A stretch of 5,836 bases of DNA from positions 1 through 5,836 of the forward strand of contig JAKFXJ010000397.1 in NCBI GenBank assembly GCA_021731425.1, read 5' to 3'. The position numbers and the translations under genes were made by a program. Positions within the stretch are counted from its first letter, which is position 1; the number at the start of each line of letters is the position of its first letter. Positions 1-5,817 of this stretch are shown here, piece after piece. A model generated the notes under the pieces. The model worked only from the letters and a program-made list of their open reading frames with translations, made no database searches and was not told the origin of the DNA. The DNA comes from Limnohabitans sp. (GTDB lineage Bacteria; Pseudomonadota; Gammaproteobacteria; Burkholderiales; Burkholderiaceae_C).

Positions 1-25
1 ATGTATTGGTCAAAAAGCGTCTCAT
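1..25 (-). CDS. livM: 5' end of a LivM-type ABC permease (partial)
   Basis: Only the first eight codons are inside the window, reading M-R-R-F-L-T-N-T, and the gene continues past the left edge. The ATG (bases 25-23) shares four bases with the stop of the preceding permease gene (ATGA overlap), which is typical of translationally coupled livH-livM pairs. A GGGG ribosome-binding element lies five bases upstream (31-34) within the end of livH. The identity is inferred from position: Liv-type transporters need a second permease, and none is present elsewhere in the window. The visible residues are too few to show homology. Confidence 0.6.
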
Positions 26-879
26 TTTTTCCCCATCAAGCCTTGTGGCATGACCAGCAAGACCAAGATCATGATCAAAAAGGAAATCACATCCTTGTAT
101 GCCGACGACAAGAAACCCGCCGCCAGGGACTCACTGACACCCAAAACCAAGCCCCCCAAAATTGCGCCGGGCAATGATCCGAGCCCACCCAATATCAACA
201 CGGCAAAACCCTTCACCGCAAAACTTTCACCCACGCCTGGAGCAAGTGCCAGCAACGCACCAATCAGGGCACCTGCCGCCACCCCAAGGGCCGAAGAAAT
301 CGCAAACACCACCGATGAGACGAAATTCACATTCACACCCATCAGCACCGCCGCATGGCGGTTTTGAGCCACGGCACGAACCGACTTGCCCGTTTTTGTC
401 TTTAATAGAAGCAGCGTCACCACAGCGACCAAGGTGACCGATGTCACGATCACCACCATCCGCAGCTGCGCCACGAAGATGCCGCCAAAATCAAACACCT
501 GCTGGTACGGCGTTTGAATGATCACCTGATCAGCACCAAACAAAAGCAGGTTCCCGCCTTCGAGCATCATGGTCAGACCCAGAGCAATGATGAACGCATT
601 GATGTGCGGTGCATCGCGCACAGGCCGATAAGCAAAGCGCTCAATCAGCATGCCCATGACCGCACCAACAGGCATGGCCAAGGCCATGCTGACAAAGAGG
701 GACAGTCCCATCGTTGTCGAAAAAACGAACGTCAAGTAGCCCCCAAACATGGCCAATGAGCCATGTGCGAAATGCGCGATTCCCAATATTCCGAAAACCA
801 CGGTCAGTCCAAGGGCCACCAGTGTGTAGACGGAACCAATGGCAAGTCCATTGAAAATTTGTTGCAGTATTTCATTCAT
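22..879 (-). CDS. livH: LivH-type branched-chain amino acid ABC transporter permease
   Basis: This inner-membrane permease, 285 residues long (usual for LivH), should form the translocation channel together with LivM. About eight hydrophobic stretches are visible, roughly at residues 8-31, 40-57, 60-79, 94-114, 138-159, 186-212, 223-247 and 262-278. Family motifs include IAHFAHG (34-40) after the first helix, ERFAYRPVR (80-88), the cytoplasmic coupling segment TGKSVRAVAQNRHAAVLMGV (163-182), and the Gly-rich KGFAVLILGGLGSLPGAI (223-240). The ATG at 879 is preceded by GGTGA (886-890) with six bases of spacing, supporting this start. It lies about 100 bases downstream of livK, and its stop overlaps the start of the next permease gene. 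The LivH family assignment is firm; the transported substrate is unknown. Confidence 0.93.
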   Translation of the reverse strand: MNEILQQIFNGLAIGSVYTLVALGLTVVFGILGIAHFAHGSLAMFGGYLTFVFSTTMGLSLFVSMALAMPVGAVMGMLIERFAYRPVRDAPHINAFIIALGLTMMLEGGNLLLFGADQVIIQTPYQQVFDFGGIFVAQLRMVVIVTSVTLVAVVTLLLLKTKTGKSVRAVAQNRHAAVLMGVNVNFVSSVVFAISSALGVAAGALIGALLALAPGVGESFAVKGFAVLILGGLGSLPGAILGGLVLGVSESLAAGFLSSAYKDVISFLIMILVLLVMPQGLMGKK

Positions 880-919
880 CGCATTTCACCGATCGGATAT
901 GCCAGCTGAGGAAGACAGA

Positions 920-956
920 AACCCACGCGACTCAGCGCATGACTGAGTCGCGGGTT
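920..956 (-). promoter_or_regulatory. Intercistronic hairpin between livK and livH
   Basis: A perfect 10-bp inverted repeat, CGCGACTCAG (926-935) and CTGAGTCGCG (943-952), encloses a 7-base loop. The stem extends by four more pairs (920-923 with 953-956) past a 2-base bulge. In the minus-strand transcript it is followed by a pyrimidine-rich but interrupted tail (UUCUGUCUUCCUC) rather than a clean U-run. It sits just after livK and before livH. The likely role is partial termination or protection of the livK 3' end from exonucleases, giving more binding protein than permease. The structure is seen directly; the function is inferred. Confidence 0.7.
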
Positions 957-978
957 GTTGGCCCATTGAGCTGTGGAC

Positions 979-2199
979 TTATTTGCGGATGCTGCGCAAA
1001 AATTGTGAGTAGGCTTTGTTGTCAGATGGCAGCTCGGACACGAAGACCCACTTGCCTTTTTGCCACTGGAAGGCGCCATTGGACGTGTAGGCCTGACCGT
1101 TTTGGTCGAACATGGCGCCACCATCGTTGGGCATGTACTTCATGACCGCTTCTTTGGGAATGGGCAAATTGCGCACGGCATCCGCGACTTTCTTGGCATC
1201 CTTGGCACTTCCCGCGCGTTCAATCGCATTCTTCAAAACATACACCTGGTCATAGGCGTAGGGTGAACTGGGTGTGGGTGATTGGTTGAATTTTTTCCTG
1301 TAATTGGCATCGTAGGTTTTGGCTTGTGGGCCCAACGCTTCGATGGTCAACTCTGTGGGGCGAAGGTCCCAAACGCCTTCCATTTGTGCACTTGTGACCA
1401 CCTTGAGAAACTGCTCTTCGCTTCCGCTGGTAAAACCGTAACGCGGCACATTCAGGCCCAACTCCACCGCTTGGCGGTAAACAAATGCTGCGGGCTCCAC
1501 GTAACCCACAACCAAGATCGCATCGGGCTTGAGACCGCGGATTTTGGTCAATTGTGGTGTCATATCGCGATCACGAAGGCCAAATGCCTCTTTGGCGATA
1601 ATTTTTCCACCTACCTTGTTCAGTTCTTTCTCGAACGCGTCGACATATTGGGTGTAAAAACCAACCTCCAAAGCACCAATGACGGCCACGTTTCGAGCAC
1701 CCTTTTGAGCGACAAATGTGCCAGCTGCTGCGCCCGTGAAGTCTGCTGGTGGCCGTGTCCGATAAACGTTCGGAATGCCTTGAGCCGTGATGGCGCGTTC
1801 AGCCGCATTGCCCACCAGCATGACCGCGTCTTCTTTGGCAATGAATGAAGCAACCGCGCTGGTTGAGCCCGAGCAGCAAAAACCCAGAAGGTATTTCACG
1901 TTGTCACGGTCAATCAGCTTTCGAACACTGTTGGTCGCTTCCGTGGGGTTGGCTTTGTCGTCCGAGGTGATCACCTTGAGTTTGTAGGTGGTTGCACCTG
2001 CCTTGATACCGCCTCCTGCATTGATCTCGTCGGCAGCCATTTGAACGGCATTGGCCTGTGGCAAGCCGTAAACAGCACCACCGCCCGTCAAAGCATCGTT
2101 GACACCGATCACCAAGACTTCCTCGGCTGCATGCACAGCGGGAGAAAATGCAGCGCCGATCACCAACGCCATCAACGTCATCTGTTTTTTCAGTTTCAT
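979..2199 (-). CDS. livK: LivK/LivJ-like periplasmic substrate-binding protein of an ABC transporter
   Basis: This 406-residue protein is a periplasmic-binding-protein type I (Peripla_BP_6 / Leu-Ile-Val-binding style) ligand receptor. The N-terminus is a Sec signal peptide: MKLKK, a hydrophobic core (about 8-18), and a likely cleavage after AVHA (residue 24). The mature protein opens with EVLVIGVNDALTGGGAVYG, the usual first strand and ligand loop, then AADEINAGGG (55-64) and VRKLIDRDNVKYLLG (92-106). The next loop reads FCCSGSTSA (107-115), where family members bind the ligand carboxylate. Cys108 and Cys109 are its only cysteines. An in-frame ATG at 2235 would add 12 residues (MGFAKNF...) and spoil the signal peptide; the ATG at 2199 has GGAG five bases upstream and is chosen. 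Such proteins bind branched-chain or other amino acids, amides, or aromatic acids, so the ligand cannot be named. Confidence 0.92.
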   Translation of the reverse strand: MKLKKQMTLMALVIGAAFSPAVHAAEEVLVIGVNDALTGGGAVYGLPQANAVQMAADEINAGGGIKAGATTYKLKVITSDDKANPTEATNSVRKLIDRDNVKYLLGFCCSGSTSAVASFIAKEDAVMLVGNAAERAITAQGIPNVYRTRPPADFTGAAAGTFVAQKGARNVAVIGALEVGFYTQYVDAFEKELNKVGGKIIAKEAFGLRDRDMTPQLTKIRGLKPDAILVVGYVEPAAFVYRQAVELGLNVPRYGFTSGSEEQFLKVVTSAQMEGVWDLRPTELTIEALGPQAKTYDANYRKKFNQSPTPSSPYAYDQVYVLKNAIERAGSAKDAKKVADAVRNLPIPKEAVMKYMPNDGGAMFDQNGQAYTSNGAFQWQKGKWVFVSELPSDNKAYSQFLRSIRK

Positions 2200-2204
2200 T
2201 TTGT

Positions 2205-2208
2205 CTCC
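2205..2208 (-). promoter_or_regulatory. Ribosome-binding site that fixes the livK start
   Basis: GGAG on the minus strand lies five bases before the ATG at 2199. The longer in-frame ATG at 2235 has no comparable element, so this site decides the start and gives a clean signal peptide. It is the best-placed site in the operon, consistent with high output of a binding protein. Confidence 0.75.
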
Positions 2209-2256
2209 AGTTAAAAAATTTTTGGCGAACCCCATGATTGGGATGCCGCTTCTGCG

Positions 2257-2958
2257 TCAATAGCCCAAATAGGCTTTACTTACTTGCGGATCATTTTTTA
2301 ATTCTTGCCCTGTGCCTTGAAGCACAACTTCGCCCGCTTCCAAAACATAAGCACGATCTGCCAGACGCAAGGCCATGGCTGCGTTTTGTTCAACCAAAAC
2401 AATGGTGGTTCCCATGGCCTTGATGCGCACCAAAATTTGTTCAACTTCTTCCACAATTTTTGGCGCGAGGCCCAAAGAGGGCTCATCAAAGATACAAAGC
2501 TTGGGTCGGGCCATCAGTGCCCGCGCTATGGCCAGCATTTCTTGTTCACCGCCAGAAAGAGTGCCAGCCCTTTGTTTGGCTCGTTGGCGCAACACAGGAA
2601 AGAGATCGAGCATTTTTTCGACGTCACTTTTCTGCTCCTTATCGTTGCGTGTATGTGCACCCATTTCCAAATTCTCAACAACCGACATTTCCGCAAACAC
2701 TTGCCGGCCTTCTGGACACATGGTGATGCCTCTGCGAACAATGGCATGCCCGCTCAGACCATCCAAGCGCTCGCCCAAAAACTCGATGCTGCCTGAGCGC
2801 ACCTCGTTCAGGCCACAAATGCATCGCAAGGTGGTTGTTTTGCCGGCGCCATTGGCGCCAATCAGCGCGACACATTCGCGCTCATTCACATCAAAACTGA
2901 TGCCGTGCAAAACATTCACTTTTCCATAACCTGCCGTGAGGTTTTTAATGTGTAGCAT
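2257..2958 (-). CDS. livF: LivF-type ABC transporter ATP-binding protein
   Basis: This cytoplasmic ATPase subunit has 233 residues, the normal LivF length. The domains appear in order: Walker A GANGAGKTT (34-42), the Q-loop region CPEGRQVFAEMSVVENL (81-97, the LivF-type PEGR.VF pattern), the ABC signature LSGGEQ (134-139), Walker B KLCIFDEPSLGLAP (153-166) with catalytic Glu159, and the switch region VLVEQN (187-192), where LivF proteins normally carry Gln-Asn instead of the H-loop His. The ATG at 2958 overlaps the livG stop (TGATG). It is preceded by GGAG seven bases upstream (2966-2969) inside the last livG codons, indicating translational coupling. It should pair with LivG as a heterodimer driving the LivH/LivM channel. 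The gap to livK is 57 bases. All key residues look intact. Confidence 0.95.
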   Translation of the reverse strand: MLHIKNLTAGYGKVNVLHGISFDVNERECVALIGANGAGKTTTLRCICGLNEVRSGSIEFLGERLDGLSGHAIVRRGITMCPEGRQVFAEMSVVENLEMGAHTRNDKEQKSDVEKMLDLFPVLRQRAKQRAGTLSGGEQEMLAIARALMARPKLCIFDEPSLGLAPKIVEEVEQILVRIKAMGTTIVLVEQNAAMALRLADRAYVLEAGEVVLQGTGQELKNDPQVSKAYLGY

Positions 2959-3731
2959 CAGTGCACTCCACCCAAATACGCTTCAATGACGGCAGCGTCA
3001 CGCTGAATTTCTTCGGGCTTGCCCTCTGCAATTTTTTGTCCGAAATTCAGCACCACGATCCGATCACACACCTCCATGATCAGTCCCATGTGGTGCTCGA
3101 TCACCAAAACAGCCAACCCACGTTTGCGAATGCGCATGATGACTTCGGCCAATTCTTTGCGCTCTTTGGCCACCATGCCTGCAGCGGGCTCATCCAGCAA
3201 AATCAGTTTTGGATCTGCCGCCATCGCCGTCGCGATCATCAACAAGCGCTGCTGTGCCGATGAAATCGTTGATGTGGGGTCATTTGTGACGTCACCCAAG
3301 CCTACAAACTCCACCAACTCTTGGGCTTTGGCGCGTTGCTCAGCGTCTTGGGCTCTCGCTTCCTTCATTCGCAGCACCGAGCGCCATGGCGAGACGCTGT
3401 AGCTGGTGTGACAGGCCGTCAAAACTTGCTCCAACACACTGAATTCGGCAAGCAAACTCGTGGTTTGAAATGTCCGCGCCAAGCCCAAAGGGACACGCTG
3501 GCTGATGGGAAGTTTGTTGATATTTTGGTTGCGCCAAACAATGTCTCCGGAACTCGGTGGCACGGCACCGGAAATCAAGTTCACTGTCGTGGATTTGCCG
3601 GATCCGTTGGGTCCGATCAATCCCACAATTTCATTGGAATTCACATCAAAGCTCAAATTTTTAACGGCCTGTACGCCACCAAAATTTTTACTGACTTGAT
3701 GCAAAGTTAGCAGTCTCTCTTGCTCAGGCAT
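2958..3731 (-). CDS. livG: LivG-type ABC transporter ATP-binding protein with a degenerate signature motif
   Basis: This is the second ATPase subunit, 257 residues from the chosen ATG, matching LivG length. Visible elements are Walker A GPNGSGKST (40-48), the Q-loop region GLARTFQTTSLLAEFSVLEQV (83-103, Gln89), a helical insert typical of LivG, Walker B KLILLDEPAAGM (175-186) with Glu181, and the H-loop VIEHHM (210-215, His213). The signature reads ISSAQQRLLMIATAMA (from 156) where LivG usually has LSYGQQRRLEIARAL, so the conserved second Gly is Ala159 and the Arg of IARA is Thr. The frame is open to a GTG at 3806, which would add 25 Pro/Lys/Gln-rich residues; that start falls almost on the predicted transcription start and lacks a ribosome site. 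The ATG at 3731 places the first strand (LLTLHQVSKNFGG) normally, although its own ribosome site is weak. Confidence 0.92.
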   Translation of the reverse strand: MPEQERLLTLHQVSKNFGGVQAVKNLSFDVNSNEIVGLIGPNGSGKSTTVNLISGAVPPSSGDIVWRNQNINKLPISQRVPLGLARTFQTTSLLAEFSVLEQVLTACHTSYSVSPWRSVLRMKEARAQDAEQRAKAQELVEFVGLGDVTNDPTSTISSAQQRLLMIATAMAADPKLILLDEPAAGMVAKERKELAEVIMRIRKRGLAVLVIEHHMGLIMEVCDRIVVLNFGQKIAEGKPEEIQRDAAVIEAYLGGVH

Positions 3732-3821
3732 GGGAACTTGGTCTTTCCGTGGTCGCAATTGAAGTGGCTCAATGGTCTTTTGTGCCGATGGCTTCGGTCT
3801 CTGCACACCACCATGGAGGTC

Positions 3822-3849
3822 AGTTTATTATTAGACCGGTCGTCTACAA
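3822..3849 (-). promoter_or_regulatory. Sigma70-like promoter of the liv operon
   Basis: On the minus strand, TTGTAG (3849-3844, -35) is followed after 16 bases by TAAACT (3827-3822, -10). Transcription would start near 3815, leaving a leader of about 84 bases before the livG ATG at 3731. It is the only good candidate between prfC and livG. The elements are imperfect (4 of 6 matches in each), so the call rests also on position and on the operator-like palindrome between them. Confidence 0.55.
3832..3846. promoter_or_regulatory. Putative TetR-family operator overlapping the liv promoter
   Basis: TAGACCGGTCGTCTA has arms TAGAC and GTCTA around a 5-base centre and contains the perfect 8-base palindrome GACCGGTC. 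AGAC...GTCT palindromes of this size resemble sites of TetR-family repressors; the NemR box of Escherichia coli (TAGACC, 4 bases, GGTCTA) is similar. It fills the spacer between the -35 and -10 of the liv promoter, a classic place for repression. No regulator gene is in the window, so the protein that binds here is unknown. Confidence 0.5.
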
Positions 3850-3881
3850 CTGGGGTATTCCCTGCCCTCGTTGGCTCTGAT

Positions 3882-3904
3882 GCTCAAGGGCTTCGCCTTT
3901 GAGC
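3882..3904 (-). promoter_or_regulatory. Compact hairpin downstream of prfC (GCGAAGC mini-loop)
   Basis: GCTCAAGGGC (3882-3891) pairs with GCCTTTGAGC (3895-3904) with a single mismatch and a 3-base loop. On the minus strand the tip reads GCGAAGC, a sequence known to form an exceptionally stable mini-hairpin. No U-tract follows, so it is not a standard intrinsic terminator. It may define or protect the prfC mRNA 3' end, or be part of a dispersed palindromic repeat. Confidence 0.55.
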
Positions 3905-3918
3905 GACCGCGCCATCTC

Positions 3919-3935
3919 GGGTGCGGCCAGCACCC
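3919..3935 (-). promoter_or_regulatory. Second GC-rich hairpin downstream of prfC
   Basis: GGGTGC (3919-3924) and GCACCC (3930-3935) form a perfect 6-bp stem around a 5-base loop (GGCCA). It lies about 100 bases after the prfC stop and 14 bases from the next hairpin. It has no following U-run. A tandem pair of hairpins here suggests an RNA 3'-end stabiliser or Rho-linked 3' end, but this is inference. Confidence 0.4.
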
Positions 3936-4038
3936 TCCCACAACTCGCCGCTATCTTGCGGGATGGCCCCACGCCAACTCACACTCAACACCCGGGCTTT
4001 GCGCACTCGGTGAAACCACACGACTTGGCGACGCCCCT

Positions 4039-5667
4039 TCAGCCCGCAGACCCCAGCGCCAGCCCCGCATGCTCGCGCAGCGGGTGAAAGTGAATTTTGG
4101 GGAATCGCTCTTGCGCCAGGCGGACGTCGTAAGGGCTGGTGCACAAATACGCCAGCGTGCCCGCCGCGTCGAGCGACATGCGCTGCGGGTAGGCGTTGGT
4201 GAACTCTCGCAGTTCGGCCGGGGTGTCGGCGGTGATCCAACGGGCACCGGTGTACTGGCAACCCTCCAGACGCACATCGCAGTCGTATTCGGCTTTGAGG
4301 CGGTGCTGCACCACTTCAAACTGCAGCTGGCCCACCGCGCCCAGCAGCATGGGGCCACCGATTTCGGGTTTGAAGACCTGGATCGCGCCCTCTTCGCCCA
4401 ACTGGTCGAGGCCGGTTTGCAATTGCTTGGTGCGCAGCGGGTTCTTCAGGATCACGGTCATGAAGAGTTCGGGCGCAAAGAAAGGCAGGCCAGTGAATTG
4501 CAAATTCGCACCATCGGTGATGGTGTCACCCAGCTGCACGCCACCGTGGGTGGTGAAGCCGATGATGTCGCCCGCATAGGCTTCGTCGACCGCTTCGCGC
4601 CGTTGGCTAAGGAACGTGACCACACTGGTGGGGCGCAGTTCTTTGCCTGTGCGTTGCACCTTGAGCTTCATGCCGGGGGTGTATTTGCCTGACGCCATGC
4701 GCACAAAGGCAATGCGGTCGCGGTGGTTGGCGTCCATATTGGCCTGCACCTTGAACACCACACCCGAGAACGCGCTGTCTTCGGGCTGGATCTCTTTGAC
4801 CACGGGCTGCTTGTTGACCAGCAGGTTGCTGGTGCGGGGCTTGGGCGCGGGGGCCAAATCGACCAGGGCGTCGAGCACTTCCATCACACCGAAGTTGTTC
4901 ACACCGGAGCCAAAGAACACGGGCGTTTGTTTGCCCGCCAAAAATGCCGCTTCGTCAAACGCGGGCGATGCGCCGGTGGCCAGCTCCATGCTGTCCATGG
5001 CGGTCTGCCACTCCAGGCCAAAGCGCTCGGCCAGTTGGGCTTGCTCGGTGAGCGGGATGGTTTCGAAGTCTTGCGGCAGGCGTTCGCTGCCGGAGTCGAA
5101 CACCGTCATGGCCTGCGTGCGCAGGTTGATGATGCCGCCAAACGATTTGCCCTGGCCCACGGGCCAAGTCATGGGCACGCAGGGCATGCCCAGCTCGCGC
5201 TCAACCTCATCCAGAATATCGAGTGGGTCGCGCACTTCGCGGTCCATCTTGTTCACAAAGGTGATGATGGGCGTGTCGCGTTGACGGCAAACTTCAATCA
5301 GGCGGCGGGTCTGCGCTTCCACACCGTTGGCCGCGTCAATCACCATCAGCGCCGAGTCCACGGCAGTCAGCACGCGGTAGGTGTCTTCCGAGAAGTCTTT
5401 GTGGCCGGGCGTGTCGAGCAGATTGATGACGTGCTCGCGGTAGAGCATTTGCATGACGGACGAGGCCACCGAGATGCCGCGCTGCTTTTCAATTTCCATC
5501 CAGTCGGATGTGGCGTGGCGCGAGGCCTTGCGGGCCTTGACCGAGCCAGCGATCTGGATCGCGCCCGAGAACAGCAAGAGCTTTTCGGTCAGCGTGGTTT
5601 TACCCGCGTCGGGGTGCGAAATGATGGCAAACGTCCGGCGGCGCCGGGTTTCGTGGGCGTAGGTCAC
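4039..5667 (-). CDS. prfC: Peptide chain release factor 3 (RF3), translational GTPase
   Basis: RF3 is the class II release-factor GTPase that removes RF1/RF2 from the ribosome after peptide release, acting in the cytoplasm. The 542-residue product shows the G-domain motifs in order: G1 HPDAGKTT (18-25), the RF3-typical SDWMEIEKQRGIS (54-66) covering G2, G3 DTPGH (85-89), and G4 NKMD (139-142). The later FGSGVNNFGV region and the C-terminal FPKIHFHPLREH are also RF3-like; a short LALGSAG-type tail follows. The frame is open to a TTG at 5709, but the GTG at 5667 gives the family N-terminus (T-Y-A-H-E-T-R-R-R-R-T-F-A-I-I-S) and has AGGA seven bases upstream. It is about 62% GC in a counted sample, clearly richer than the liv genes. 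It appears to be a single-gene unit reading toward the liv operon. Confidence 0.97.
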   Translation of the reverse strand: MTYAHETRRRRTFAIISHPDAGKTTLTEKLLLFSGAIQIAGSVKARKASRHATSDWMEIEKQRGISVASSVMQMLYREHVINLLDTPGHKDFSEDTYRVLTAVDSALMVIDAANGVEAQTRRLIEVCRQRDTPIITFVNKMDREVRDPLDILDEVERELGMPCVPMTWPVGQGKSFGGIINLRTQAMTVFDSGSERLPQDFETIPLTEQAQLAERFGLEWQTAMDSMELATGASPAFDEAAFLAGKQTPVFFGSGVNNFGVMEVLDALVDLAPAPKPRTSNLLVNKQPVVKEIQPEDSAFSGVVFKVQANMDANHRDRIAFVRMASGKYTPGMKLKVQRTGKELRPTSVVTFLSQRREAVDEAYAGDIIGFTTHGGVQLGDTITDGANLQFTGLPFFAPELFMTVILKNPLRTKQLQTGLDQLGEEGAIQVFKPEIGGPMLLGAVGQLQFEVVQHRLKAEYDCDVRLEGCQYTGARWITADTPAELREFTNAYPQRMSLDAAGTLAYLCTSPYDVRLAQERFPKIHFHPLREHAGLALGSAG

Positions 5668-5674
5668 AAGGGAG

Positions 5675-5678
5675 TCCT
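5675..5678 (-). promoter_or_regulatory. Ribosome-binding site that selects the GTG start of prfC
   Basis: AGGA on the minus strand lies seven bases before the GTG at 5667. No comparable site precedes the TTG at 5709, and the 14 extra residues that start would add are not part of the usual RF3 N-terminus. Confidence 0.65.
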
Positions 5679-5684
5679 GAAGAT

Positions 5685-5800
5685 CGTGCGGACCGCCAAG
5701 GGGGTCCAAGGCTGGCCTGGCCCGTGCGGACTGGCGAAAGAGGTGATTTTACCGGGCGATGGGCGCCAGTCACCAAAGCGCGGACCCGCCGTGCGGACCG
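5685..5800 (+). repeat. Three copies of CGTGCGGACYG in the prfC upstream region
   Basis: CGTGCGGACCG occurs at 5685-5695 and 5790-5800, and a one-base variant (CGTGCGGACTG) at 5723-5733. A related CGCGGACC sits near 5779. All are in the same orientation within 116 bases of a divergent intergenic region. They may be chance in GC-rich DNA or sites for a regulator of the flanking genes; the function is unknown. Confidence 0.4.
5746..5773 (-). promoter_or_regulatory. Probable sigma70 promoter of prfC
   Basis: On the minus strand, GTGACT (5773-5768; 4 of 6 to TTGACA) and TAAAAT (5751-5746; 5 of 6 to TATAAT) are separated by 16 bases. Transcription would begin near 5739, giving a leader of about 70 bases before the GTG. 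The AT-rich -10 stands out in an otherwise GC-rich gap. Confidence 0.5.
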
Positions 5801-5810
5801 GGGATACACT
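5781..5810 (+). promoter_or_regulatory. Weak divergent promoter, possibly for a leaderless mRNA
   Basis: A TACACT -10-like element (5805-5810; 4 of 6 to TATAAT) ends seven bases before the ATG at 5818, so transcription would start on or next to the start codon. The upstream -35 candidate (CGGACC at 5781-5786) is weak. The strength of this promoter is uncertain. Confidence 0.3.
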
Positions 5811-5817
5811 GCCGGGT

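Noticed and set aside
514..759. Plus-strand open frame opposite livH
   Set aside because: It is antisense to a clear membrane permease, and its His/Gln/Arg-rich composition is what a complementary reading of hydrophobic codons produces.
2233..2268. TTGACG on the minus strand (2268-2263) as a -35 for a separate livK promoter
   Set aside because: The hexamer overlaps the livF stop codon by chance, and at 16-18 bases downstream only TCATGG-like sequences occur, with no acceptable -10.
3804..3806. GTG at 3806 as the start of livG
   Set aside because: It would add 25 low-complexity basic and Pro-rich residues not usual in LivG, has no ribosome site, and lies within about ten bases of the predicted transcription start.
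3815..3820. Strong Shine-Dalgarno-like GGAGGT on the plus strand
   Set aside because: No ATG, GTG or TTG opens a useful frame at the right distance on the plus strand; the region is the liv promoter on the other strand.
3884..4261. Minus-strand open frame overlapping the prfC 3' end and running into the gap
   Set aside because: It starts inside prfC in another frame, and the translated residues are Arg/Gly/Pro-rich with no domain. The gap after prfC is better explained by hairpins than by a gene.
3871..4692. Long plus-strand open frame (273 codons) opposite prfC
   Set aside because: It is antisense to the conserved RF3 coding sequence, has Arg/Ala/His/Gln-rich composition typical of a GC-rich shadow frame, and shows no recognisable domain or ribosome site.
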